In this document: positions 1 to 11,115 of the stretch, piece after piece
How positions within the stretch are numbered: position 1 is the stretch's first letter
How the letters are laid out: each line of letters starts with the position of its first letter
Assembly: GCA_019925095.2 (NCBI GenBank)
Contig: CM034412.1
Location: forward strand, 4,543,501-4,607,500
Source: Dendrolimus kikuchii
Taxonomy: Eukaryota > Arthropoda > Insecta > Lepidoptera > Lasiocampidae
Direction of reading: 5' to 3'
Length of the DNA: 64,000 bases
The notes under the pieces: generated by a model
Told to the model about the DNA's origin: nothing
The model's input: only the letters and a program-made list of their open reading frames with translations
Databases searched by the model: none
Translations under genes and position numbers: made by a program

Positions 1-115
1 CCTTGTTCTTCTGTGATAGGCTCAGGTAATATTGTCTGGTCTTTATCTCTTAACTTGACGAAAACTGGAGAGGGCCACATGAGACCCATGCCAGCCGCAA
101 TCATGGTTAGGTTCA
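1..115 (-). CDS. Sugar/trehalose transporter (Tret1-like), coding exon 2, partial
   Basis: On the minus strand a TTTAG acceptor at 116-117 opens a frame reading NLTMIAAGMGLMWPSPVFVK and then a short loop ending PEPITEEQ. This is the typical start of insect MFS sugar porters of the facilitated trehalose transporter type: the first membrane helix with a W-x-SP turn, then an extracellular loop with P-I-T-x-E-E. Proteins of this family carry trehalose or glucose across the plasma membrane by facilitated diffusion. The exon is cut by the window edge (113 nt of frame after the acceptor, phase 2 at position 1), so helices 2-12 are not visible. It joins in frame to 22579-22633: G from exon 1 plus TG gives Val. 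Substrate cannot be told from the N-terminus alone. Confidence 0.85.
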
Positions 116-289
116 CTAAAAAAGTAATCAATCAATTATGTATAATAATAAAAGTTATGCTAAGTTAATATTAAGTGAAATTTTGCTAATAAAAATCGAC
201 TTTTTATATGACTGTTACTTATACTACCAACAAGTCTCACACTTATAGATATATGGACTTATTATATACTATATGGTACCTAATCTTAA

Positions 290-492
290 GTTATATAAAT
301 TACGTGTCACGTTGTTTGTCCGCGATGGACTCCTAAACTACTTGATCGATTTTAATCAAATTTGCACACCGTGTGCAGTTTGATCCGACTTGAAAGATAG
401 GATAGCTTACATTTGGACCCGGTAGGTGGCGCTGGAATCGGGTTCTAAATTTTATTTCTTCAGGGCAGAACAACGTCTGCCGGGACAGCTAG
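290..492 (+). mobile_element. Helitron-like element, family A
   Basis: This block ends GCCGGGACAGCTAG before a T, the CTAG end typical of lepidopteran non-autonomous Helitrons. Copies of the same ~200-bp sequence occur at 41821-42024 (plus) and 43714-43911 (minus). It carries no coding capacity. Assignment to Helitrons rests on the CTAG/T end; no rolling-circle replication protein is present. Confidence 0.5.
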
Positions 493-537
493 TAAAGTAT
501 ATATTATTATTATATTAGGAACTATATTATAATATTT

Positions 538-705
538 TATGTAGTAGGCGTGCCCGCGACTTCGTCTGCGTGGACGGTTTTTCGCGGAACCCTAAAAAAA
601 ATAGCCAAGTTACTGCATGTACCATCCGCTAGTGTGAGTCACGTCAATATCGATCCAGCCGTTTCAGAGATTAGCCGGAACATCCAGTAAGACAAAAATT
701 CTAAA
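538..705 (+). repeat. Dispersed repeat, family F
   Basis: The core with CGCGGAACCCTAAAAAAA and a downstream 'CAGCCGTTTCAGAGATTAG' motif recurs at 9085-9260. It is non-coding and is probably the 3' part of an old transposon. Confidence 0.5.
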
Positions 706-779
706 AATTGCACTTTCGCAATCTCGTGGTCCGAATTATCCCCCCTGATTTTTTTCAAATTTTTCTTTTGACATTACAA

Positions 780-1345
780 ACAAGGCAATTGAATGAAGTC
801 TCGCGTGACCAAAGGGCTGGCCTATATTTATGGCAACGTATTAGCGTTGCCATACAACCCGGGAATGCGGCCAGCATTTTGGGAACGCTCCCCACCGAGA
901 GCGATCTGGACTACATCTTTTACTTGTAAATATGTTTATAATAGTATTTAATTCCTAAGTTTTTTTGTAGTATAATTTGTAATTTGAATTAAGTTCTTAT
1001 ATATAATATTATGAAATTCTAAACATGCCGTGTCTATAAATTATTTAATTTTGATTTGATTTGTATACATAAATCCATGTATTAAATTACTGCTTATTAA
1101 TATATGAGTGTATTGATATTTTGTACTATTTATAATGTATTTATATTAAACATATTCAGCTAGACGTGTTGCTGGGGAGTTTCTTGCCGCTTCTTCTCCT
1201 TAACAGCAAGAACACGCTGCGAAGCGGTGTACATAGAATAGGAAGTAAAATTAAATTTCTAATCATATATATATGACGTTCAAAAAGTGTTCTCCAGTGG
1301 AAATTATTTTGAATAAAAACGTGTGAATTTGAATTTGATTATTAT
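780..1345 (+). mobile_element. LINE 3' end with ORF2 C-terminal remnant
   Basis: A frame ending at 929 has the tail GNAASILGTLPTESDLDYIF, which I recognise as the common C-terminus of a lepidopteran non-LTR reverse transcriptase ORF. A ~400-bp 3' UTR follows, with the block 'TTGCTGGGGAGTTTCTTGCC', an AATAAA and a GAATTT-repeat tail near 1330. The element is 5'-truncated. Further 3' ends of this family lie at 1411-1560 and 9898-10085. Confidence 0.65.
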
Positions 1346-1410
1346 GACCAATTCGAGCAATGAAAATAAAAGAGCTTGAGATAAATGAATATGAAGTAAA
1401 ATAAATTATT

Positions 1411-1560
1411 TTTAGTCTTGTTGCTGGGGAGTTCCTTGCCGCTTCTTCTGTTGCGAAGCGTTGTACATAAAATAGAAAGTAGGGTTAACTTTTAACTTAT
1501 GTTTATGTTCTCTAGTGTAATATAGTAGGAATATAAAAAAACTTTCGAATTTAAATAAAC
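1411..1560 (+). repeat. LINE 3' UTR fragment, same family as 780-1345
   Basis: It repeats the 'GTTGCTGGGGAGTTCCTTGC' block with an internal deletion and ends in a GAATTTAAATAAA-like tail. Confidence 0.55.
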
Positions 1561-1687
1561 TACAGTTATAACTATTTAACACTGTTTTAAAATTACCTAC
1601 AAGAAAATTAATACTAGGTTGTTTGGTCTGATTCTGGTTCGATGGAGGTTGGAACTGAAAATCAGCGCTGTGTTAGCAGTGCAGTTG

Positions 1688-1750
1688 TACGTGCCTACCC
1701 CGCAAGGGAACTGGCCTGAAGTTATGTATGTATATATGTATGTATGTTAG
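1688..1750 (+). mobile_element. RTE-like LINE extreme 3' end
   Basis: It shares GTGCCTACCCCGCAAGGGAA and a TATG-rich tail with the other copies of this family. Only about 60 bp remain. Confidence 0.75.
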
Positions 1751-2177
1751 CATTGCCACCGGTGCCCAGGCACAGGGCGTAGACTCTGGGGGGCGCAAGA
1801 ATGGCCAGACCAGGCAGGAATATTATTTTTTCGGTTTGCTCCTGATAAGTTCCCGCTGCGCCCCTAGTGCTCGATTCCAACACATACGTACCTACATGCC
1901 AGTATCATCAAAAACGTCTGTAAAATTAGACAAAACATCGCGCTCATTTTTTTTGTTATAGTTCTTAGATAATTATTAGATAATTGGTCCACCAACACCA
2001 AGGTCCTTGTGCGTTAGTTTATCACCCTGAATGAAATAAAGCAGGCCTATACATAGCATTGCTCTAGGTAGGTTACCTATGATATCTTAAAAAAAAACAA
2101 GGGTGCAGTTATAGAAGCTCACATAGGGCGCATAAAAGGCTATTTACGACACTGTGTGTCAGCTCCTGACACAGCAT

Positions 2178-2322
2178 AATGCTGAGTTTCCAGCCTCATT
2201 GCCGTGAATTTTATGTACGTACATTTCTTAAACTGTATCTGTTTATTAGTAAAAATCCTTGTATATTTTATGTGTGTGCATTTATTTGCGACAATAAATA
2301 CTTTCTTTCTTTCTTTCTCTTT
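2178..2322 (+). repeat. Retroelement 3' end with TTTC tail
   Basis: An AATAAA just before a (TTTC)n run at 2303-2322 resembles the 3' end of a LINE. There is no coding remnant. Confidence 0.4.
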
Positions 2323-2930
2323 ACAAATACGTAACTATTAGAAAGAAAGAAAACAAGTTTATTTTTAGGACATATAGTACAACAAACACATTAAAAGTAA
2401 AAATTAAATACAATAAAAAAAGAGAAAACAACCACAAAGTATCTGAAGATATACATATTAAGTCCTAAAAATTGGATCAAGCTCAGCAAAAATGTCGATC
2501 TGTTAGACCAACGCTGATCTCCCGCTTGACCCTAGAGCGACGTCACGGCAAACTATATATTATATTATTAATAAATAATTATATTATAGTTGTAATAAAG
2601 ACAAATATTAATACCGAGTTATAACTGTGTGTGTGAACTCAGTATAATAATTATACTGAATTCAATAAATTTACAAATATTTATAAGATAAAATCAATCA
2701 TATACAACACATAAACATATAATAAATTTAATGATATTATACACAATATTATACAACACAATATTAAAGCTCAGAAAATTAATTTATTAAGATATCTGTG
2801 ATCTATTTTACCATATTTCTCACAGCTTTATATACGCATGCAATACCTACACATATTTGTGTGCGTGAGTTTGTGAGTGAGATGAAACAAACAAACATTC
2901 AAACAAAAACACTTTCACATGTATATGAGT
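2323..2930. other. AT-rich stretch without recognisable feature
   Basis: Only A/T-rich low-complexity sequence is seen; no exon, long inverted repeat or known family was recognised. Confidence 0.5.
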
Positions 2931-2934
2931 ACAC

Positions 2935-3395
2935 TAAGATATGGATCCACGCTTGACTTGAAATTCCCGCGGAATCCCGGAACAGAAAGTATATCACAGC
3001 ATTTAAAAAAGAATGTAAGCTATAGTTTATATAGTAGTACAAGTTTTAGTGAAAACTGTATCGGAGTAAGCCAATTTTATTGCACCCGTACAACTTCAAA
3101 CCGCTCTCGATAAAATTCCCGCGGGATTTCCAGTATGAAAAGTATCACACATTTTATTACGAAAAAAATTACTATTGAACGGTGAAAAAATCGCATTAGA
3201 ATTCGAATTCTTTTTTAATCTGGTCATTTTAATTCCCAGAAAAATCCCGCGTACTCCCAGGATAACCAGTGAAAACAACATCGAAAGCGGTTCAGTAGTT
3301 TTTACGTGAAACCCAAACAAACAGACAAGTCGACAAGCAGACAAGAAATGGAAAAAAAATGTCATCGTGTTTTCCATTGTTTGCTGTACTCCAGT
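2935..3395. repeat. Dispersed repeat, family G (CCGCGGGAT core)
   Basis: It contains 'CCCGCGGGATTTCC', an AAACAGACAAG-rich tract and 'TTTTTACGTGAA'. Similar blocks occur at 10755-11110, 17880-18230, 46990-47465 and 48075-48390. Transposon class is unknown. Confidence 0.5.
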
Positions 3396-3819
3396 TGTTT
3401 TTTTTTAAATAGCTTTAATGTACAGACAGACACGGCATGTTTAGAATTTTATAATATCATAGATTACTATGGATAGACACACTTCTACCAACTGTGCTGT
3501 TCGAGCCTAACGAAATGCCGCTATAATTATGTAAATACATTGACAAAGTATTGTGTTCAAATAAAAACGCGTGACCGTATGAAACTGTCAAAACCTGTTG
3601 AATAGAATTGCAAAAATTGAGCAAATGTGTGCCATGCCTTGATCTAGGTTCCGTAGCTTTGACAAATGTCCATTATTTTTGTAATAGACATGCGAAATCA
3701 TAAAACAACATTTGATCGAAAATACTCCATGTAGCGAAACAAACCCCGCCCAATTGCTGATATGCCAGAATTTATGGGATTGGTAGATTGACAACTGTCA
3801 CAAAATACATACATGCAGC

Positions 3820-4362
3820 GCGTTCCATTAGAGTAGCTCACAACGCCCAAAATGCGCCGTTGCCGTTCCACAAGGCGACTGCGGTCGTTGTGGTCAAGGC
3901 GAAAACGTCACTAATAATATCATCATTTTCAGTAACACAACGCTCACAACGACGCATGACAAGAGGTGTGTCGAATAACCGTTCCACTTGGGTTTACGAT
4001 TGTAACGTCCGCAAGCAAGTGGAAAGGGAAAAATCGCGGTCGTGAACGTGGTCTTTGTGAGTCTCTTTTTTTAATGTTTATGCCTTGGCAACTAGGCCTT
4101 TAAGCCAGGCGCAATTGTATTTTAGGCTACAATCGACGCGGTTTAATGGAGTTCTTGTGAAAACTCGAATAGCCACATTTGACTATACAGTTCACATTTC
4201 TCACAAAAACACATAATTGCTACTCAAAAACTATCAATATCCTACAAGTATTGTTAATTTTAGAGTGATTTTACACATATTTAGAAAATAAAACTGCACA
4301 GCATAACGTCCCCTTTTAGTTCCCGCCAAAAACTCCTTTGTAAGTCTCTAATGGAACATAGC
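3820..4362 (+). mobile_element. MITE with terminal inverted repeats, split by a SINE
   Basis: The ends carry inverted GTTCCATTAGAG motifs (3821-3832 and, inverted, 4346-4357). A second copy at 63223-63465 has the same ends and interior but no insertion. Removing the SINE at 4066-4335 and one target-site copy restores collinearity with that second copy. Confidence 0.75.
4066..4335 (-). mobile_element. SINE family A, full copy (270 bp)
   Basis: On the minus strand it starts GAGTTTTTGGCGGGAACT and ends GGCTTAAAGGCCTAGTTGCC, then CAAGGC and an A-run. It is flanked by 13-bp duplications CTTTGTGAGTCTC (4053-4065) and CTTTGTAAGTCTC (4336-4348). Other copies: 8306-8624, 13537-13806 and 25125-25401. 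No clear tRNA A/B box is visible. Confidence 0.8.
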
Positions 4363-4460
4363 CATTAGTACTGAGAGAAAAATGCCATCATGATAAAATA
4401 TATATTTTAAATCCTTTAATATTAAATTGTATTGGAATTGTTATGATATAAGTCCCAGGT

Positions 4461-4568
4461 TGTCAAAGAAGCAAGTGAGGTATGTAAGAATAAGCCTAAA
4501 TGGCGCTCTGTTGTTCGTGCCTACCCCGCAAGGGAACTGGCGTGAAGTTATGTATGTATGTATGTATA
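4461..4568 (+). mobile_element. RTE-like LINE 3' end
   Basis: The translated tail ends RAYPARELA, followed by TGA and (ATGT)n, as in the other copies. It is strongly 5'-truncated. Confidence 0.8.
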
Positions 4569-4639
4569 AGTCCCAGGGTCTCAACCCCGAAAGCCACATT
4601 TGTGGCTGTATGTATTTACATTCCCACCATTACAGGACA

Positions 4640-5130
4640 CATATTTGCGGCATTTCAGGGCGTTGTAGAATGCGTCAACGGCCCCGTCTGCCACGGCTAA
4701 GTCTGAAAGGTGGGAAGCCGCCAAAGTATCGACACAAGTTGCGTCCCATACTAAGGGGCGTCCCATAGGGGTCCTCCCACATCTGGGGACCGGAGGATCA
4801 AACCCCTTTTGACGAAGTGAGTTTGCCTCTCCCGGGGCATTCTCAAGCACTGATGCGCAGGAATAGTGTGGGCGTAACTACGTATGAGCGCAGGCCACAT
4901 TGGAGGAAGGGGGTTTTAGTGGAGTATTAGCCCAGGGGTTACCTCTTTAATAAGGGTACCTTGCTGAGTCTCCACACAAGCCGGCAATCGACTCTGTTAT
5001 CTGCTCTATCTTTACTGGATAACTCTAATTGCTTTTGTCTAATCCCAGTAAAGGACCTGGTAGGGTACTAAACGTATTTCCCCCTGCCTCAAAGAAAAAG
5101 GGCGTCCCATCTTCCATGCCACCAACGAAA
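4640..5130. repeat. Degenerate retroelement-like sequence
   Basis: The GC-rich block resembles 12608-13010 and 52600-52930 (shared phrases around 'ACTACCCACTAAAACC' and 'TGTGTGGAGACTC', partly inverted). All frames are broken; I read it as old LINE sequence without being able to assign a clade. Confidence 0.35.
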
Positions 5131-5404
5131 TGACGTCTGGCCTCTCGCCATTAAGATTAAGGTCAAAATCATTCCATGCTTACAATTGTAACCACATCCA
5201 CTATTAAAGATTACAATGACCAGCTAGCAGCACGTATGCCTTGATAATAAATTGATTACTTCCTGCATTATGTGGCAACTGTTGATACTAAAGCAGCGTA
5301 TTCATTGAGATAAATCTTTATATACTTGCACATAAAATTCTTCTGTGTTGGACTTTGATGATTTTTTTGTATGTATTCCAGTGACAGAACAGAATTTGAC
5401 TAAA

Positions 5405-5517
5405 TTTTTTTGTGTTTATTTGGGTGGGTCATTGGACGTAGTAGGTGGCGCTGCGATCGGGACCTAGATTTTTGTTCTTCAGAGCAGGACAACCTCCACC
5501 AGGTCCGCTACTTTGTT
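5405..5517 (+). mobile_element. Helitron-like fragment, family A relative
   Basis: It contains 'TAGGTGGCGCTGCGATCGGG' and ends near ACCAGGTCCGCTA, a degraded form of the family A terminus. Confidence 0.4.
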
Positions 5518-5876
5518 TATAAACACTTTCAAAAACATGATGTGCTTGTTTCCGTGACAAGTTAATATTTAAAACCGTTGTCATGAACACAAACTTTTTT
5601 ATTCATGACAGGTACATTAGTCAATATTGTAAAATTAATTTTACACAGCTTTGTATAAGCAGAACGCATTGACACTATGACAAATTTAACATCATTGTAC
5701 GATTATACATGCATTACGCAATAAAGATATTCTATTTTATTCAGGTTTGCAGACTCGTTAAAAGTGTTATTCATTACAACGCATTAACAATGTTATTGTC
5801 TGCGACTAACATAACCTTTTCATTAATTGCAACCTCATTTCATTACTACATAATATTGTCATAAATCTCACATTTT

Positions 5877-6192
5877 ATCCGTGCAGGAACGGAGAAAGAA
5901 TACAATTTCCTGCGGCCGGGCGGCATGTCGTAAGAGGCGACAAAACAACCCACAGCCAGGTGGTATGGCATTTGCCCGACTGGATGGCTACCACCCCTGG
6001 TCTAAAGTATGTTGCCATAACAACCTAGAGTTGTGTTCCGGCATTAGTGGCCAGGTTCCAGTCCCCTTAAGAGAGCAGCAGCGCATTTGTAGCACCTTTG
6101 GTGTTGCAAATGTCCATAGGCGATGGTAACCACTTTTCATCAAGTGGACCGTCTGCCTGTCTGCTGAACTCCTGCAATAAAAATAAAAAAAA
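5877..6192 (+). mobile_element. SINE-like retroposon, family B, full copy
   Basis: It runs from CCGTGCAGGAACGGAGAAAG to CTCCTGCAATAAAAATAAA, with an A-rich tail. Ten copies in both orientations occur in this window (10498, 15628, 19243, 30297, 30661, 35874, 45803, 53733 and 62815 are the other starts). A tRNA-like promoter is possible ('TGGTAGGGCAT', 'GGTTCCAGTCC') but not certain. Confidence 0.7.
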
Positions 6193-6349
6193 TGTCACTC
6201 GTCTTACATAAGTCTAACATAAATATTTCAATTAAATAATATATATAAATTAAGTATATAAAAGGCTATAAAACATAAAATATACTAACAAACCAGTTAT
6301 ATTACGAATAACGCTTTTCGGAACCATTTTTAATGAGGTTATAAACCTC

Positions 6350-6600
6350 ATATAATTATTATGAATAGGGAAAAAAAGAACGAAAGAAAACTATATTTGA
6401 AAAAATAGCAACGTACATTACATTCCTTATACATTATTATACACAGAGCATATTTTGAGAATTTGTATGCCGCATTCAGCAAACAAAGTTTGCACTCAGC
6501 ATATTGCTGTGCCGGAATTATATCCGACACAACGCTGATTTTCAGTGCAAACCTTCCTTTTGGCGTAAGATCAAAGCGACCCAATTATGTTAAATAATAA
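6350..6600 (-). mobile_element. LINE 3' end with conserved short frame
   Basis: On the minus strand a frame containing [19 protein letters not shown] matches a plus-strand frame at 31672-31800, so it is probably the C-terminus of a LINE ORF. The two copies differ by point changes. Confidence 0.5.
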
Positions 6601-7112
6601 ATAATAATAGTAAGGTGTAAGGAGTAGGTGTTTATCAAAATGATTCTATGCTATTCCCTGCTGACGATGGTTAGTAAGCGAGATACTTCACAATACTTCA
6701 TCGAGAGAGAATGGTAGTTCACAATGAAGCTAAGGAACGCTTAGGAAGGAAGGAAGGTTTAATAGGTAATCTGGCGACCGGTATCTTGCAACTCTTTCCT
6801 TAGTGAAGATGTGTATAGAGCCTACCCCAAGAGCCCCACATACCCCTCGTAGACCTCTACCGGAGTCCCGAGGTGCTATGGGATGCGTAAATGTCTTCAC
6901 CAAGCAACATAAAAAATACTACAAGCTCAGCATTTGTTCCGACGTGAAGTCTCACCTTTGCGAGTACGTCCAGCTTTTTGGGTACTACTTATTTACTTAC
7001 CATAAGTGGTAAGATAATAAGTAATACCCCAAAAATCAGTTAAGGCAAATGTAAATAAGGATTTATGGAACCTACTGTTTCTGGTCGCCTCTACCCGAAC
7101 ATAAATTTTTCT

Positions 7113-7800
7113 ACGTTTTAACGAATTTAAGCGCGGTATTTTATTTTATAGATTAGACTCCCATAGAATAAATAATAAACATAACAAAGAACAAATTGAG
7201 GGTAGACTAAACAATAATATTAACATTACTCATTGACACTTAACATTTTTGTCTTCAGTGATCACGGCTACTGAAAGGTAGATTTTTTTTTTAATTTAAT
7301 TTATTTATTCAAACAAAACCATACATTTTTATATATCTACATCTTAAAACCCGAAAGGGTTTGAAGAAGATGCATAAAGTCTGCGCTTTATGTACAATTA
7401 ACAAATATGAGGTAGTTTGAATTTTTACATCTACCCTTTCTCCATTTCTAGTACCAAGTGAGCAAACATTAACACGTGACCTTGTACTCTATTTTTGTTA
7501 TGTGTATACAGGTGAGTATGTAGTGTGTTATATATTTTGTTTTAGTTTTTTTGTGAGTAAATTAATTTAGGTAAGTAATACAGATATACGCACATCTACT
7601 TATATATACTTAGATGTGTGTTATAATTTTATATGTATACTGGAATTAATATTGGTAAAAAATAAATATTTGTCTATGTTTATTTTAAATAATAGTTTCT
7701 CCTATGGATTTAATTATAGTTAAAAATCGGATTATAAAAGTCGGAGTCAAAAACACATGAAATACCTCGCTTAAAACCGTTAAAACGTAATTTTATTATG
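7113..7800. mobile_element. Palindromic MITE, family C, interrupted
   Basis: The left half (7113-7283, with GTGATCACGGCTACTGAAA) and the right end (7739-7800, with CGCTTAAAACCGTTAAAACG) match an uninterrupted copy at 52318-52565. The 455 bp between them begin with a T-run, as expected for a minus-strand retroposon inserted into the MITE. Confidence 0.55.
7284..7738 (-). mobile_element. Insertion inside MITE family C, probable poly(A) retroposon
   Basis: It starts with about 10 T residues at the MITE breakpoint and contains a small hairpin 'ACCCGAAAGGGTTTG'. It has no coding frame. Limits are inferred from where homology to 52318-52565 stops and resumes. Confidence 0.4.
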
Positions 7801-8110
7801 TGCACTAATTGCGAAAACTTAATAAAATACTATTTCTGGTACGAATTCAAAGTACATTCCGATCCTTCATAAGGGATTTTAATAAAACAATCTTATCAGT
7901 AGTGATACAAACACAAGAACCAGAGGCGGCGTAAAGCGTGGGTGACGTGCGGTAACGTAGCTTGCCTTAGACGGGCCCTGTATCAAAATGTATTGGGGGG
8001 GCCCAAAGGAAGGATGAAGTTTTTTTTTCTTAAAGAAACAAAAAATGCTCGAATTGAATTAAGTTATTACATATACTTACTGCTCCTAGGAGGTAAGTGA
8101 GACAAACAAT

Positions 8111-8278
8111 TCAAATCAAAGATACAGTTTTCTCGCCTTTATCGGCAAACTTATTTATCAAATCATCTATACTTAAAGACGATTTCAGTTTTTCTAGATT
8201 TTCTGCCTCTATAGACAATAATGAGAAGTCTGATAGCTGTTTCTGTTGGCCTAGCAGTATTTCAAAAATGTTATTAAT
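8111..8278 (-). pseudogene. C-terminal hAT/ZMYM1-like transposase remnant
   Basis: The frame reads LSDFSLLSIEAENLEKLKSS and then IDDLINKFADK before a stop. This resembles the C-terminal dimerisation region of ZMYM1-type hAT transposases, where 'LSIE' and 'FA-x-x-K' recur. The frame is closed upstream by a stop, so it is non-functional. Confidence 0.5.
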
Positions 8279-8305
8279 CTATAAAAGATCGTGGTCATTT
8301 TAAGA

Positions 8306-8624
8306 GGAGTTTTTGGCGGGAACTGAAAGAAGATATTGTGCTGTGCAGTTTTATTTTCTGAAAATGTGTAAAATTACTCTAAATTGAACAATAGTTGTAG
8401 GATATTGATAGTTTTTGAGTAGTAATTATGTGTTTTGTGAGAAATGTGAACTGTATAGTCAAATGTGGCCTTTTGAGTTGTCACAAGAACTCCGTTGAAT
8501 AGCACTAGCTGATTACCTACAGCTCAGCTGTGCTACACATAGGCGAAAATGAAGAAACTATATTGTAAACTAAGATCTGGCTTAAAGGCCTAGCTGCCAA
8601 GCCATAAACTTAAATAAAATAAAT
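8306..8624 (+). mobile_element. SINE family A with internal extra sequence
   Basis: It starts GAGTTTTTGGCGGGAACT. Flanks GTCATTTTAAGA (8294-8305) and GACATTGTAAGA (8625-8636) form a 12-bp target-site duplication with two differences. About 45 bp of unrelated sequence sit before the terminal GGCTTAAAGGCC hairpin. Confidence 0.75.
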
Positions 8625-9084
8625 GACATTGTAAGAAATTTTGCTTACACACTTTCGGAGCCTCTGTGGCTTGGGGGCCCCGTATTATTGATACGACTGA
8701 TACCGCGGTAGCTACGCCCCTGGTGACGTGGGCCACCGCCTACGACCTCGCACTATTAGGGCCTCGGACTTCGAAGATAGGACGAGTACATTTTTTTATC
8801 GCTTTTAAAATGTCGAAATTTTTTATTTGTTGTAGAGCAATCATCCTTATTCACACTGAATATTTTTTTTTTATTTCGGCTAGAGACATCAGCGGTAACT
8901 ATTACGGGGGCCACCGCCGACCAGTGCTAGTAGTCAGTCAATCAATTGTTTTTCAAGTCCATCTTTTTGCATGACAAGAGGTCATCTCAGAATGTATGTT
9001 GCCCACATGAAATTTAGATCTTGCTCCGCCACTCACAAGAAAGACAAAGCCTTGATGATACTCTGATCGGAATGCCAAGACGTC

Positions 9085-9260
9085 GTTAAGACGAAAGACG
9101 ATTGTTTTTCGCGGAGCCCTAAAAAAAGTAACCTAAATTACTCCTTATGACATCAGCTATCTGCCAGTGAAATTCCGGTCGAAATCGGTCCAGCTGTTTC
9201 AGAGATTAGTCAGAACATCCAGACAGACAGACAAAAATTTAAATTTTGTTTTTTTGATAC
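9085..9260 (+). repeat. Dispersed repeat, family F
   Basis: It matches 538-705, including CGCGGAGCCCTAAAAAAA and 'CAGCTGTTTCAGAGATTAG', and ends in CAGACAGACAGACAAAAAT. Confidence 0.5.
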
Positions 9261-9424
9261 AAATACTCAATTTAATATTTTATTAAATGTAAACGGATAT
9301 ACTATCATAAGCACGTAGTAAAAAGCTTTTATTTTGACATTACAAACAGACACTTCAATTTTATTAATATATATTCAATTTGCACACCACCGTCATACAC
9401 TCTCGATTCCTTTCACACAATCCA

Positions 9425-9550
9425 CAGCCCGAGTTGTCTGGAAGAGATCGCTCTAAAGCGTAAAGGCCGCTTTTTGTTCCTGCCTTGACACGAAATGACT
9501 GTAAATTATTTACTTCATATGTATGTTGTGAACAATAAAGTATGTTGTAT
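9425..9550 (+). repeat. LINE 3' UTR fragment
   Basis: 'CTGGAAGAGATCGCTCTAAA' and the following AATAAAG are shared with the minus-strand copy at 35500-35625, which ends in a (GAAT)n tail. Confidence 0.5.
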
Positions 9551-9897
9551 CTATCTATCTATAAATCACATCTTTATAATATACATACGATTAAGACATA
9601 AGTATATTTACATATACTTAAAACAACTTTTTCTTAACCTAGATTGCAGTCAGCGACATGTATTAAGAAAGTTATACAAGAAGTGTAGGTACTACTTGTA
9701 CTTTAAATAAGTACTTCTCATTTATTGAATACTAGTTATTGCCACCGGCTTCTCTCGCGCAGAAAACAATCAAAGTTTAAGGAGTCAATAAAAGTTGAAA
9801 AGTAGTCCCTTATTACTTTATGTTACATAACTGTCTCTCTGACTGACGAGCATTCGCCAGTAAAGTAATATTTAACATTAGATTTCGAGAGTACAGT

Positions 9898-10085
9898 ATA
9901 TTCAAATTCAAATTCAAAACTTGTTATTCAAAATAAGTTCCACTGGAGAACAATTTTTCACTATAACTATATATAAGTTAAAATTTAATTTTACTTCCTA
10001 TTCTATTTACACCGCTTCGCAACGTGTTATTGCTGTTAAGGAGAAGAAGCGGAGAGAACTCCCCAGCAACACGTCTAGCTAAAAA
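9898..10085 (-). mobile_element. LINE 3' end, same family as 780-1345
   Basis: Read on the minus strand it has the 'TTGCTGGGGAGTTCTCTCCG' block, GAAGCGGTGTAAATAG and a GAATTTGAATTTGAAT tail. Confidence 0.65.
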
Positions 10086-10497
10086 TTGTTTCTTTCTTAT
10101 TCTATTTATATCTCAAATTCTTTTTAATACTGTAACATAGTATATAACATAGTATAGTAACATACATGTAATTCTGTAACATACTTCTATGTTACAGAAT
10201 TACTTTCGAAGAATTAATGAAGTTGTAGCAAACAATGCATGCTCAGTAAGACAGACAGTAAGAAGAGAGAAGAATATTAGATATGTACTTTAAGTTTCAA
10301 AAAATTGTACGCCGAACCGGAAAAAACATCGACATCTTTTATAATTTAATATTCGAAATGCAAGTTCTTGTAGCCTAATCATTCAAATGAATAGTAAACA
10401 TTGATTGCGTTCAAATGAGGTGCGGTCAAAAGACCGGCACAATTTGATGTTTGATTAATCTATGGGAAATATAAATTAAATTGAATAGAATATTAAA

Positions 10498-10690
10498 TCC
10501 GTGCGGGAACGGAGAAAGTATACAATTTCGGGCGGCCTGTTGTAAGAGGCGACAAAACAACCCACAGACAGGTGGAAGCCACCACCCCTGGTCTAAAGTA
10601 TGCCGCCACAACAACCTTGAGTTGTCTTCCTTCCAGGTTCCAGTCTTCCTTTAGAGAACAGCAGCACATTGAGGTCTGTAACTTTTTTTA
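10498..10690 (+). mobile_element. SINE-like family B, internally deleted copy
   Basis: The 5' part (GTGCGGGAACGGAGAAAG) through 'CAGCAGCACATT' is present with short deletions; the 3' A-tail portion is missing. Confidence 0.65.
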
Positions 10691-10754
10691 TTTCTGAATC
10701 AATTTTGATGATTTTTTTGCGTTCAATGTTTTACTTGGCGCCGAAAATGTTGTA

Positions 10755-11110
10755 GTTTTTTTTTTGTTGCTTTTTATTTGCTCTTGAAGTCAGTTTTTTT
10801 GTTACAATTTTTTGGATGCACCCGAACAACTACAAACTGCTCCCGGGCAAATTCCCGTGGGGTTTCCGGAATAAAAAGTAGTACAGATTTTAAATCTAAG
10901 AATTTGCTGTCGATCAACGAAAACCACATCGAAATCGGCCTGGTAGTTTTTACGTGAATCTCGACCAAACAGACAAACCAGCAAACAGACAAACAGACAA
11001 GAAATCTAAAAAAATAAAAGAATTGCATCGTATTCTCCATCCTTTACATAGTCTATTCCAGTTTTTTTTTAATAGCTCAATGTACAGACTCGGTATTTTT
11101 AGAATTTTAT
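10755..11110. repeat. Dispersed repeat, family G
   Basis: It shares the bipartite layout of 2935-3395: a GGTTTCCGG core, TTTTTACGTGAA and a run of CAAACAGACAA units. Confidence 0.5.
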
Positions 11111-11115
11111 AATAT

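Larger units (their letters stand above)
7921..8720 (-). mobile_element. Decayed hAT (ZMYM1-like) transposon remnant
   Basis: Possible terminal repeats CAGAGGCGGCGTAAAGC and, inverted, GCTACGCCCCTG flank a minus-strand transposase tail (8111-8278). The interior is interrupted by SINE A. No good target-site duplication was found. Confidence 0.4.

Noticed and set aside
5877..6129. Frames of 70-90 residues in the SINE-like family B, on both strands and in several copies
   Set aside because: The frames differ between copies and the element has a poly(A) retroposon structure; they are incidental.
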